Source of the DNA: Eudorina sp. 2006-703-Eu-15
Lineage: Eukaryota > Chlorophyta > Chlorophyceae > Chlamydomonadales > Volvocaceae
NCBI GenBank assembly: GCA_003117195.1
Contig: BDSI01000067.1
Coordinates: 299,680 to 363,679, forward strand
Direction: 5' to 3'
Length of the DNA stretch: 64,000 nt
Shown here piece by piece: positions 11,904 through 21,500 of this stretch. Both the position numbers and the translations under genes were made by a program. Positions within the stretch are counted from its first letter, which is position 1, and every line of letters begins with the position of its first letter. The notes beneath the pieces were generated by a model. It saw only the letters and a program-made list of their open reading frames with translations. It made no database searches and was not told the DNA's origin.

Positions 11904-13171
11904 CAAGGAGGAAGAGGAGGAGGAGGAAGAGGAGGGGGTTGTGGGATACCGCCGCTGCGTGCCCAGCCCGGAGACCCCCCGGGGAGATTCGCGCCTGGAG
12001 CTGCAACGCGTTGACGGCGGCACCAGCCCCGGTGCCCGGAGGCAGCACGGCGGGGGCGAGCGGGCGGAGGAGCCGGCGTTTGAAGGTGACGGCACGACCG
12101 CGATGGCGGGGGCCGCTGTCAAGACAGGCGGCGGCAGTGGCGGCGGTGGCAGTGCAGCAGTCACCGCTGTGGAGGCGTACGAATGGGACTTGTACTGTCT
12201 CCTCTCGGAACCCCGGCATGAGCGGGGGCTGCTGATGAAGGACATCCGCCGGCTGCTGCCCATCCCGCAGTCCTTGCTGCGGGGCTGCAGCCCCTACGTC
12301 TTCCTGCGGGCCCGTCCGCACCTGTTCCGTCAGGTGGGTGGGCGTGTGTGTAAGTGTAAGTGTGTCTCTTCGTGTGTCTGTGTGGTTAGCGAGTAACCCG
12401 CCCAACCCGAACCAATCACCAACATGTACGCGAGGAAAAGAACCCCCCTGACCGCATATCTCTGTGTAAAAGAAAACTGCGCTGCGAGAAGTGAATATGT
12501 GTGTGTGCGTCTTGCATAGGGGAGATTAATAGGGGATTAACCGGAGTGGGCGGAAGGTGAAGAGCTAGGTGCGGGCGATGACCGACAAGTCCGGGGGGTT
12601 CGCTTTTGTGGGTGTGCGCGTGGCGGGGTGGCGCGGGTTGGCCCGGACCCGGGCCCGCGACTGTGCCTCTGCCTGGGCGTGTGCCTGGGCCCGGGCACGG
12701 GCGCGGGCCTGGGCCTGGGCCTGCGCCCGGGCTTCTACCAGGGCCGCTACCCGGGCCTGGGCGAGGGCCTGGGCCCGGGCTTCTACCAGGGCGTCTACCT
12801 GGGCCTGGGCCTGGGCCCAGGCGGCGACCTGGGCCTGGGCCTCCGACAGCCAGCACAGGCACAGGCACATCGCGGGCAGGTACGCGGCGTGGGTACCGCG
12901 GCCCGACCGGGTGAGTGCGCCCTTGCGCAGCTGCGGCGCACAACGTGCCCGTCAGCCGTGATACGGTCGTCCTTATACGCCAGGGGGGCAGGAGGGCGCG
13001 CCTCGTCACGCGCCACCAGGCGTCCTGGCCGCCCCGGAGCCTCAGTGCTGACGCCCTGCCCCTCCCGCACACGGTACCTGCATGCATGCGTGCTGTTGCC
13101 AGCTGCCGGGGGCGCGCTTCACGGCCAATCCAGGCGCGTCATTCAACACGGAGGCGCCTGCGGCTCGATGA
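2120..13171 (+). CDS. Very large RS-rich low-complexity protein with three C-terminal winged-helix-like modules
   Basis: Function unknown. My model has 8 exons, about 2,620 residues: 2120-2686, 3147-3920, 4376-4678, 5128-5568, about 5921-10285, 10706-11422, 11698-12333, 13103-13171. Every modelled intron is phase 0 with GT-AG ends. Most of the protein is Gly, Gln, Ala and Pro runs plus acidic runs. Arg-Ser stretches like those of splicing or RNA-processing factors lie at about 9715-9830 and 11030-11120. Three copies of a module of about 60 residues (YE..LY.LL ... L..EI..LLPIP ... FL..RP.LF | ..F.ANPGW) occupy the end and are annotated separately. A weak extra copy may span the 3920/4376 junction (LQEVLETLARRLGPVPLRE). 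The protein ends 14 codons after the last ANPG. The start (first ATG before the poly-Gly run), the left edge of the 4.4-kb exon and possible hidden introns in it are uncertain. An RNA-related nuclear role is a guess from RS content and module shape. Confidence 0.65.
2148..2224 (+). repeat. GGT trinucleotide microsatellite coding poly-Gly
   Basis: About 25 GGT units with one interruption near 2195, in frame with the proposed first exon of the RS-rich gene, giving a poly-glycine tract close to the N-terminus. On the other strand it would read poly-Thr, His or Pro, which explains the spurious antisense reading frames here. Confidence 0.9.
2895..2953 (+). repeat. 12-bp tandem repeat (GTTACGGTTACC)
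   Basis: About four to five perfect copies of a 12-base unit alternating GTTACC and GTTACG, lying in the proposed first coding intron (2687-3146) of the RS-rich gene. Confidence 0.85.
7732..7775 (+). repeat. AGC/GCA trinucleotide run
   Basis: Nearly uninterrupted CAG-type triplets in the 4.4-kb exon. In the frame that reaches the first winged-helix-like module they read poly-alanine. Confidence 0.85.
9715..9830 (+). repeat. RS/RN dipeptide-coding tract 1
   Basis: Tandem CGCAGC and CGCAAC hexamers encode (Arg-Ser)n followed by (Arg-Asn)n and SPPRR, just before the first winged-helix-like module. RS-rich regions are typical of splicing factors and are usually phosphorylated by SR kinases; that role is inferred from composition only. 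Confidence 0.75.
10133..10738 (+). other. Winged-helix-like module copy 1 (split by an intron)
   Basis: Coding part 10133-10285 reads EEYDMALYDLLER ... LKVDEI ... LRIPGSVL ... FIE, then a phase-0 intron (10286-10705), then RDGVFIANPDW to 10738. The helix-turn-helix-wing spacing recalls OST-HTH/LOTUS domains (known RNA or protein binders), but I cannot confirm that family by eye. Copies 2 and 3 share the same internal intron position. Confidence 0.6.
11030..11120 (+). repeat. RS dipeptide-coding tract 2
   Basis: Repeats of CCGCAGC and CCGGAGC code for an Arg-Ser/Arg-Gly stretch between module copies 1 and 2, mirroring tract 1 upstream of copy 1. This suggests the linker and the module were duplicated together. 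Confidence 0.7.
11273..11733 (+). other. Winged-helix-like module copy 2 (split by an intron)
   Basis: Coding part 11273-11422 reads AYEEALYELLRERGGLTL, then EIRVLLPMP and HMFGQ; a phase-0 intron follows (11423-11697), then TKTGVFTANPGW. This is the cleanest copy. Its split point matches copy 1 exactly, between the last helix and the wing-like F.ANP strand. Confidence 0.65.
11874..11936 (+). repeat. GAC/GAG run coding poly-Asp and poly-Glu
   Basis: Nine or so GAC triplets followed by GAG/GAA triplets give an acidic DDDDD...EEEEE tract between module copies 2 and 3. It is in frame with both neighbouring modules, which supports the exon 11698-12333. Confidence 0.85.
12172..13141 (+). other. 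Winged-helix-like module copy 3 (split by an intron)
   Basis: Coding part 12172-12333 reads EAYEWDLYCLLSE, then IRRLLPIPQ and HLFRQ; a phase-0 intron follows (12334-13102), then LPGARFTANPG in the final exon. The intron is longer than in copies 1 and 2 because it holds a hexamer minisatellite. The copy carries a 4-residue insertion (EPRHER region) in the turn. Confidence 0.6.
12660..12850 (+). repeat. GGGCCT-type hexamer minisatellite
   Basis: Degenerate tandem hexamers (GGGCCT, GGCCCG) fill the middle of the last intron of the RS-rich gene. The repeat is open in several frames but has no conserved protein signal, so I treat it as intronic. Confidence 0.8.
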
Positions 13172-13611
13172 AGGGCTCCCGCCGCCTGTGGCGCGAAGAA
13201 GGAAGGGCTCTCGCCGCCCACCCTGCAGTCTCTCTCCACCGGCGGGCTGCTGGGGTCAGGCGCGCGCGGGTGCATGGCGGCCTGGTGAACGCCTTCCCAC
13301 AGGCCCGCAGGAAGCAGGCTGAGAAAGAGATGCGGCATCGCTCAGAACGACAGCCCGCGTGAGGGCTTGCGAGTGCGGCCAGAGATGTGCGCCGCGGTCT
13401 TCGATGTGGAGATGATGCTGTTGGAAACCGTAGAATCACGAATCGCACTTCAGGGTCAGGGATTCAAACCGGGCAGCCGACTCCATCGCGGACCTGCGTC
13501 GTGTCGGGCCTGCCGTATTGCACGAACTGAACGTTTCAGCGGACCCAACAAAGGGTTCGTCGGTCTAGACTGTTTTGTGCTACCGCGGGGCGCAGGATGT
13601 GCTTGTGTCCT

Positions 13612-13616
13612 TGTAA
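13612..13616 (+). terminator. TGTAA poly(A) signal, RS-rich gene
   Basis: TGTAA, the usual green-algal polyadenylation signal, is the first clear one found after the stop at 13171; it would give a 3' UTR of about 440 bases. Confidence 0.4.
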
Positions 13617-13983
13617 GTTGTGACCGAGGCGGTGCGCTGGCGCTGTCCCATTCTTTTGATCGTTGGCGGAGTCAGTGCGCGGCCGCAGCTGCCTCTTTCG
13701 TCTGCATTTTCCTGCACAGATCCGTCGGGCGCTGGGATGGGATGGAGGGGAGGGCTGCGGCGCCCTTGCACGCGCTCATCACCGCTGGAGGTGCAGGACT
13801 GCTTGGGGGCAATGCCCTTGAGGAGGAGGTGGAGGGGAATGCCTTCGAGCAGGAGGCTTACGGCGCTGTGAGTGGCGCGGAAGGAGTCTCAGCGGGGGGT
13901 GTGAGGACAGCCATCTCCCCGCTGAGAGAAGATGGTGAGGACACAATCGTCCGGTGGCACTGCAGCAAGAGCCGGCTCCCTCC

Positions 13984-14077
13984 CCGCCATGTGATTCGAC
14001 GGGTCTGGTGCGGTTTCCAGGAGAGGGAATCCTGGCGCATCGGTAACCTGGTGTGTTGGCCGGTATGGCTGCACGAC
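13984..14077 (+). repeat. Dispersed repeat, copy A
   Basis: 94 bases that match the reverse complement of 63576-63669 with about 12 mismatches and no gaps. Both contain a hairpin (CCAGGA ... TCCTGG) and a stretch resembling a tRNA A-box (CCTGGTGTGTTGG here, CCTGGTGTAGTGG in the other copy). Likely a short interspersed element. Confidence 0.75.
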
Positions 14078-14802
14078 CCGGTATGGCTGGGAGAGGATTT
14101 GATGGACAGGCTGCGGCGACGGACCGTGGTTTTGGAGCATGCTGCTGTACGTCTGGCAATTGGCATACCGTGCAGACGTGGAATTGAGGGTTATAGAGAC
14201 CCCGCAAGGGGAAGTGCTTGCATGGTGGGGTTTTAGGAAGGAGACTGGCCTTCTGGGCTGGAGGAGTCGTGTGCGCATAGCACCCGGCGACGGGTAGCAG
14301 GGGTAGCTAACAGCCATTGGTTTGGCCATCACGTATCGTTTCGGGTGGGATGTGCGCACTTCATTTCAACCTGTGGTGGCCATGCGTGGTCTGGTGCGAC
14401 GTCCGAGCTGGGGAATGGCAACCGCCGGCGAGCTTGCCGGCGTGTACCACTGATAAGAATGACGTTCCTTGAGCGGCAAGGGTGCCCAAGGGTGAGTGAC
14501 TCGCTGCCACGGATGAACGGGGAAGAGGGCGTAACGCATTTCTATCCAATTCGGCCACCAGTTTCCTCTGCGCAGCGCACACCTCCAGAACTATCCAATA
14601 CGGAGGTCAAACGGTAGCTCTCTTTGGGCTCAGCTCCCCTCTCAGTGAAGGGAGGCCCCTTTTGGGTTTTATGGGTTTCACTCGGACTCTGTGAACGACA
14701 CGGTGCGGCCTGGATACGTGTTCGTGAGTTAGTCCGGAATCGAAGCCGGACGTACCCCATATCCAGCCGGTGCATAGTATGCTCAACCGTGTCGGACTAG
14801 GT

Positions 14803-14941
14803 AGGGGAGTTAGCTTCAAACTCCATCATCCCTACCTAATCGTTATGGACCAAGCGGGATTCTTAAAGATTGACACACTTTCCTTGTACCCGGTGTATCT
14901 AGCCTATGGTAGGGGTGATGGAGTTTGAAGCTAACTCCCCT
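14803..14941. mobile_element. MITE-like foldback element
   Basis: Two 34-base arms (14803-14836 and 14908-14941) are inverted copies with one mismatch, separated by 71 bases. Each arm also holds a nested palindrome (GGAGTT ... AACTCC). There is no coding capacity and no obvious target-site duplication. Size and structure fit a small non-autonomous DNA element or a strong foldback; the family is unknown. Confidence 0.7.
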
Positions 14942-15550
14942 TGAAGCATGTATACGGCACCAGCCCCTGGGACCGTTTTCGATCTTGCAAATGACCGACA
15001 CTCGAATAATTCTTTGCCCACTGCTGAGGCCTACAGAACCGCCTGTCGCGTACGCTGGACAGGTGCGGCGCAGGCCTCCAAGGTCACACTACCGTAGTGC
15101 CATTGCCCACTTTCCTCTTCCCTCAGATCTGATAAATTTCTGCCCAAGTAAACTTGCCGGCAATTACATATGGACAGATTCGAGAATGCTCACAAGAGAG
15201 CAGAGCAGAAAGTGAGACGGTGAAAATCAGTATAGATCACAATGACATGGCATGTATATTGCAGAGCACAAACTCATAAAGTTCAGAGAAGTAGCGAGTT
15301 GGGATTGACACAACGACTTTCAACCGTCAAGGAACGACAGGAAGGTGAGCGACGACTTCTCTGCTACTACGTTCGAAGATGTTGTTACAACCAGGAACCA
15401 GCTAGTCGTTTCAAGAACGTCACCCAACATTTACGATGGCACATTATCTCGCTGTTTGCGAGTCTTGACCGGGACGTGACTGAGGACAACGACCGCCATT
15501 TCATAACGGCATTCTTTCATTAACTCATCCAGGATCATTCAGACATTGAC

Positions 15551-15560
15551 TATATATAAG
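15551..15560 (+). promoter_or_regulatory. TATA-like box just before the prominin-like ATG
   Basis: TATATATAAG lies only 8 bases upstream of the ATG at 15569. That is too close for a normal TATA to start-site distance, so either the leader is extremely short or transcription starts elsewhere and the box is not functional. Confidence 0.35.
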
Positions 15561-15568
15561 AAGGAGCT

Positions 15569-18500
15569 ATGGGGGGAAGGTTTTCCCCGGCCCAGGTTCT
15601 CCTTGCTCTCGCGCTACTTGGCTGTATCTTTGGCGCTGGTGCCGAGGACATTAGCGTCAGCTTCAATTCCACATCGGTTGTTATTCAAACTATCACCGAA
15701 AACTCAACTACCGACTTGACAATTTATCCGCCGGTGAATGGTCAGCCGGTTGATACGTGCCCGGACGCGCCTTGGAAGGTCAGCATGGAAAACATTAATC
15801 GAACGACCTCGGCTGTCATATACGTATTGGGCAAATCGATCCTTGGCTCCTGAAGGCTGCCTTCAAGCGTTGACTTTCTTGGTGTTGGCGCTGCTCGATA
15901 TCGTGATTGCCACCGCTAACATGATTGATCAAAGGCCGCATGTTGAGCAAGTCGCGGTTATGGTTCGGCCTTTTGATACTGAACAGCTCAGCTTCACGTG
16001 TCCGCGTCGAGATGGACACCCGGCTTTGCCCTACCTTCAACAATGCCTTCGCCCCGCTTGCTGGTAACCCCAGGGCTGGGATCTCCATCGAACTCCCCCT
16101 GAGTATAACCCGCTGAACTGGAACTCACAGGAATGGCGGCAGTACATCTTGGTGGGTATCCGATGCTGGTGACGGGGCACGGCTGCCCGGGCACTTACAC
16201 CTGCGGGGCGACTGGGGAACTTGCAGCCATTCGCATGCATCCTGCCGTTGCGGCCCCACACCTGACAAGCTCCTGCACCGCCAGAAACCATCACCTGGAA
16301 CCAGTAGGATCCGATGCAGGGGATCTCTCGAAGCGAGGGCATCGGAGGACCCAGCTTCTGACTTTCCGACCGCGTGCAACGTCATAGCAGCGTTTTGAGG
16401 GGCGTGCGGCAGATGAGTCCACGGTGTTATAGTGGTATATAATGGTATGAGGCTGCATCGCCGTATGGTACACCCGCGGGCGGAATAGGCCTGGCTGGGA
16501 GTCGCGACCCGCACGTTTACCAGGTCGGCTGCCTTGGAATTGATGAAGCACCGTTGGTGGTTGGGTTCCCTGCAGAACTACCCGCTTCGGTCGGCCGGTC
16601 TGTCGATCGCCTTCCTCCTCATCGGCATCCTCACGTTGATGCTGACAGTTGTATGGTGGGTGGGGCCCGGAGGGCGGGCCGGGAACAAGGGACCTTGACG
16701 GGACTAAGCTGAGAGCCCGCCAAAGGGGAACTTGATGAATTCATGGATCATGTCACAGGGTCGGTCCACAGGGCGCCGCTGCACCACGTGCAGCGGACCG
16801 GGCGCTGGGGTGCTTGAACCATTGGTTTCTTGCCGGCCCTGGACGGAAGCTGCGTGGGGTCGCCCCTGCTTGGCTTCTCGCGGAGTCGAAGGCATAGCAT
16901 GCCAGCAGAAATACCGTACGTGACACCGCTCGGAGGTGGATGACCTGAGAAAAGCGGAGGTGGCCTACCTGAAACGAAGTACCTGCAGCTTGGCGCTGCA
17001 GACTCAAAAGGCACTGTGGGGGGAGGGAATACGAAGCTGCCAGGGCTTCCGAGTTCCCCAGGGTTGACCCCAGGGTTCCCCAGGACCTTGACTTGACAAC
17101 CAACTTTGCCCTGCGCAAAGGAGTGGGGGACTGTGCGTGCTTCACTCCCCATTTTTTGTTCCAATGCCGTGTGTTTAGATATTAAGCCGTGTGTGTGTGT
17201 GGATTTCCCCTCCCCGCCTGGCGGGCGCTGACTCTCCGAACCATGACTATGATGCAGGCGCCTGGTGCAGTGGTGCGTCAGCTGTGGTCACTGTCAGCGG
17301 GGCTGGGCGGTGGGCTCTGAGGACACCCACTTCCTGGGCGACACAAAGCACGGGTACCTGAAGGTAGGAGTCGTGTTGCAGGTATAGGGGCGTCCAAGGC
17401 TGTTGACCGCGGCGTTGTGAGAGCCAGAGTCCGTCTCCAGTAATCGCTGTGCTTGCAAGGACCGCCTATTTATCAGCGCGGTGGCATCGGCAAGCATGGC
17501 TGTAGCTCGCCGATCCCTGTATGGCCAGATTGTGTGAGCTCAGCCGCCCATCATGAATGATTTGGTCGGGTGGGCTTGCTGGAAAAGACGCTGACTTGGT
17601 GTTGGGTTATTGAAGAAAACAGGTCCACAACGAGTCAGAGTGGGGCCTTTTCTTGATGCAGCGGGTGTGCCGGATGATGCAGCCAGGGGATGTGGCTCAA
17701 ATGGGTCCGTGCGCTCTGAATATGATTGGGCACCCATTCGCACGCAGCGAGTGTCAGCCGCGGTGGCCGCCGCCGAACAACCGCGGTTCTTTGCCTGTAC
17801 GACTGGGGCTCCCGGCCGCAGGCCTGGATCTACCTGTTGATCACCGCGGCGATCGCAATGGTCATATGGGGAATGCTGGCCATGGACCGCGGATTGCTGA
17901 CCGACTTCTGGGCGGCTTTCCTGGATGTCATGGACTACGGCAAATCCATCACCACCAGCCTTCAGGAGCTAGAGGTGCGGGTCGGACCATGAGGCGCGCC
18001 AGCTGTGTGGCGCGGTCTTGCACGTGGTATCGATGTGCAGCGACCTGACCGTGACCGCGACCTGCAGGGCCGTGAGCCTTCCCGACTGAAGCGGGACGGC
18101 CGTGTCGTACCTGCCCAGTGCATCCACCCAAATTTGAGCTGTGCACGTGCACAATGCGCTGTGATGGTACATACCATTGCATCTTCAGGCCAACCTTACA
18201 GTCGGGGTTCCGACTCTGATGCGCAACATCGTGGAGAGCGTCAACGACACCATCCATGCCGATCGGCTTGGCATCCTCGTGCAGGTGCGTGGCGGGGATC
18301 AGGCCACTGGCGCAGCAACAGGCTGGGCGTGCAATCAACTGCAGATTGCTCGTCAGCTTTCACAACGCGCAACCAACCCACACCGCATAACATCTAATCT
18401 GTCCGTGCATCAGCCGTACGGATATCCACGCCGCCGCACGCAACCCTCTTTGCGGCTGCGCGGTTCCTGAAAGTCCACCTTGCATGACACCCAGTTGTGC

Positions 18501-21500
18501 ACGAGGCATGTATCCCTGCCGGTGCCCACCGCTTGGACGTGCACGAAACCGCTACGGTAGCTGCTGACTCCTGCGTCGATCGCATGCAGGCAAGCGTGGA
18601 CTTCAACAATGCAACGCTGGTGACGACCGCAAGGTGTGTCCTGGATGGCGAGGGGCGCGGAGCGAACCGGGCGGATAGCATCTGCTTGGTCTGGGGACGA
18701 GCGGCCGCCGGCATGGAAAAGGGGTTCCGCGGGATTTCTAGTGAGGACAGCCCTGGGTTGGGACCGCGTGTCGAGGTTTGGGGCTAGGGTCTTTGGGGCC
18801 GGTTTGCCTGCTGGTGCATGCGGTCCATGAACGCGCGGCTCCAGAGGGCCCGGGGGCATGTGCCCAGGTCCACAGGCATAGCGTGCTGCTTGTTCCAGCT
18901 GTAGCTCTCATTTGAATCTAGGTGCGCACCAGGGCTGTCCCCAGGTGTATCCGACGAGCATATCCCTGACCGGCTCCCCCGGTCCCCGCAGCCTGCTGGC
19001 GAATGTGACTGCGATCCAGGCGGCGATGTCAACCCAGGTCATTCCGGGCGTGGAGACGTTGGGAGTGCAGTTTGGCAGCCCCGTCGTGGCGGCAACGACA
19101 GCGGCGATGGCAGCGCCAAGTACCTCCAGCTCAGGCTCAACCAGTGCCAGGTGTGCAGGACCTAGGAGAGCGTTCTGTCAGTTCTCATTTCTTGGTGTGT
19201 TGCCGAGCAAAGGCGTGACCAAAGGCTGGAGCCTGACGAGCGTGGTCTTCTCTGAAACATTCCCACGGCCAGAGTGGCGACATCTACTTCACCACATCTC
19301 CGGCACGTTTGTCGGAGGCCGAGCGCCACTGAACATAATTAGGAAGTTAGCCCCACACTCTCCATGTGGCGCGTCGTTGCTAGAGGTGGCCGGCCGGGTG
19401 CCGCGTGTGTCGCAGGCGCCACCTGGCCCAGTCGGGGTCCCCGGCCCAGTCCTCCGACACGTTGTACAAGCAGCTGCCGGCGCTGCGCGCGTCACTGCCG
19501 GTGATTCAGGCCGCGGACGACAACCGGTCCAACATACTTGGACGACTCAAGGTATGACGTGGGCAGCCCCGGAAGTCCCCTGAGAAACTTCGTAGCCCTC
19601 CGGAGGGACACGCATCCGGCAAGGAGGATGCACAGGAGATGCACAGGACCTGTGTCACACCACCACTGTTGATGTGGCAACTCAGGCGCTGTCATCGGCG
19701 CGAATCTCTGGACGGGCCCCCTTTACCCTGTTGCTTCGCTCAGCCGGGCTGCGTGGCTGGTCTGGATTCTGCATTTTCCTATAACCCCGCACGAGGCACA
19801 CCGTCCTCTGCCTGCCTTCATCCATGCCCACGCCCTCACGCCCAATGGCTGCACCTCAGTCACTGGGAGACGCTCTAGCGGCCGCTCAGTCCGCGACCTC
19901 GCCTGATTCTCCTGAGCTGGCTGCTCTGGACAATGCGCTTCGCCAGACGTCGCTGACCACCTGGGACAACCAGCTCGGCCAGGCAGTGGCAGCACTGCAG
20001 GTGTGGCAGGGCGTGGCGCGGCGGATGCTCTATATAGTTGTGTGGGACAGTGGCAGGGCGTATGGAAGTTCCCTCCAGTGCGTGATCGGTCATATATATG
20101 CCAGCTCATGGAGGACGGCGTTGCCTATGACACTGCTCGGACAAAAACAGAGTCATGTCCTCGGATCGGAACTAGGCGGCATCTGGCTCATCGTTATAAA
20201 ATCTAACCGCTTGGTGCGTACCGCCTCTTGGGTTCCAGTGCTCAATCTCTGGCCCCGCCACACACCCACAGGCCTACAACATTTCCCGGAACGGACCTGC
20301 CCTGCCCGCCACCAAGGCTGCAGCGGACCAGGTGCTCAGCGGCGGTGCTGCAGTGTCGCCCACGCAGCTGAGTCAGGTGATGGCACAGCTGGACCGCACG
20401 CAGCGCGACGTCACCGGCGGATATGCGTATACAGCCCTGCGGGTGCGTGCCGATGTGTGGAGCTAGCCAGCCAGCCGTTGCGGCTGGCGGGTTGCGTGTG
20501 GGGTCATGCCGGGCAGTGGGAAAACGACGTGTCCCCTTGAGACGGACGTATACGTAAGCACGGATAGTTTGGATAGGGGTTCGATATGTGCTGGGAAGGT
20601 GCATGTTTCGTTTCTCTTTGTGGAGCGGCGGTAGTTTCCATGAGGCCGCACGAGCTAGTGTGTTACTCGTGGATGCGTCCGCCTGCGTCCCCGGCCACCC
20701 ATGTCCGACCGCGTCGCTCCCTGCAGGAGCTCGTGGTGCATCTGACCAACATCAGCAACGAGGTCCTGGACATCAGCAACTGGACCGTCCCTCTGCAGAA
20801 CGGGACGCGCGTTCCGGTGGGTGGGGACGGGGTCGCGGTGGGACCTGAGCGGCCGCTGGACGGCAGGAGGTCCCGGCGAATCGCCATGCTGATTGCTGCG
20901 GAAGAGGGTCTGAAACGAACGTTGTGCCAACAACCTCTCGGGGCATTGAGACCAGAGCACGCGCGATCGCCCGTGTCTGCCGGGGTTGCGGTCCGAGCAC
21001 AACGCTAATGCTAAGTGGTTGCCGAGGTTGAGAGCCGGAGGGGGTCGGATGCTCGGGACGTGCTAGGATTGAGACCGACTGGTGCGTGTGCTCGTAAGTG
21101 TCGCACCCTCTGGCCCCACTTGATCTTTGGCTAACACACGTTATAACACAGCACATGTGACATGCCCCGCGCGTCAAATGTCAACGCCCGCGGCCTTTCG
21201 GTGGGCACCCACGTCGCCTGCTCCGTTAGCTCCTGATGGCCGCGAGCACCATGTTGAAAGCGCTGACGGAGTGCATCACTGGCAACACGACCAACGGCGC
21301 CGCCGCCGTCGACGACTTCGTAAAGGTAAGCCGTGCGGGGCGGAGCGAGGCAATGGGGTGGGCCCGTGGTGGGGGCGGACCCTCAGGCAGAGCGGGTCGA
21401 GTTCTGCGCACGTGGTCATTCTGTAGTCAGACCGGGCCAGACCAACATGACTGCTGCTCGGAAACTTGCCCAGTACAGAGCGGGTACCAGAGCGTGGCCC

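Larger units (their letters stand above)
13172..15568. other. Spacer with repeats, no supported gene
   Basis: Contains the 3' UTR of the RS-rich gene, one copy of a dispersed repeat (13984-14077), a foldback element (14803-14941) and the upstream region of the prominin-like gene. A reading frame of 289 codons crosses 13367-14236 but runs straight through the dispersed repeat and shows no protein family features. Confidence 0.6.

Noticed and set aside
12606..12914. Gly/Pro/Leu-rich open frames at 12.6-12.9 kb
   Set aside because: They come from the GGGCCT minisatellite, open in several frames at once, and lie between the two halves of module copy 3.
13367..14236. 289-codon open frame on the + strand
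   Set aside because: It spans the dispersed repeat at 13984-14077, has no recognisable domain, and its left part lies in the 3' flank of the RS-rich gene.
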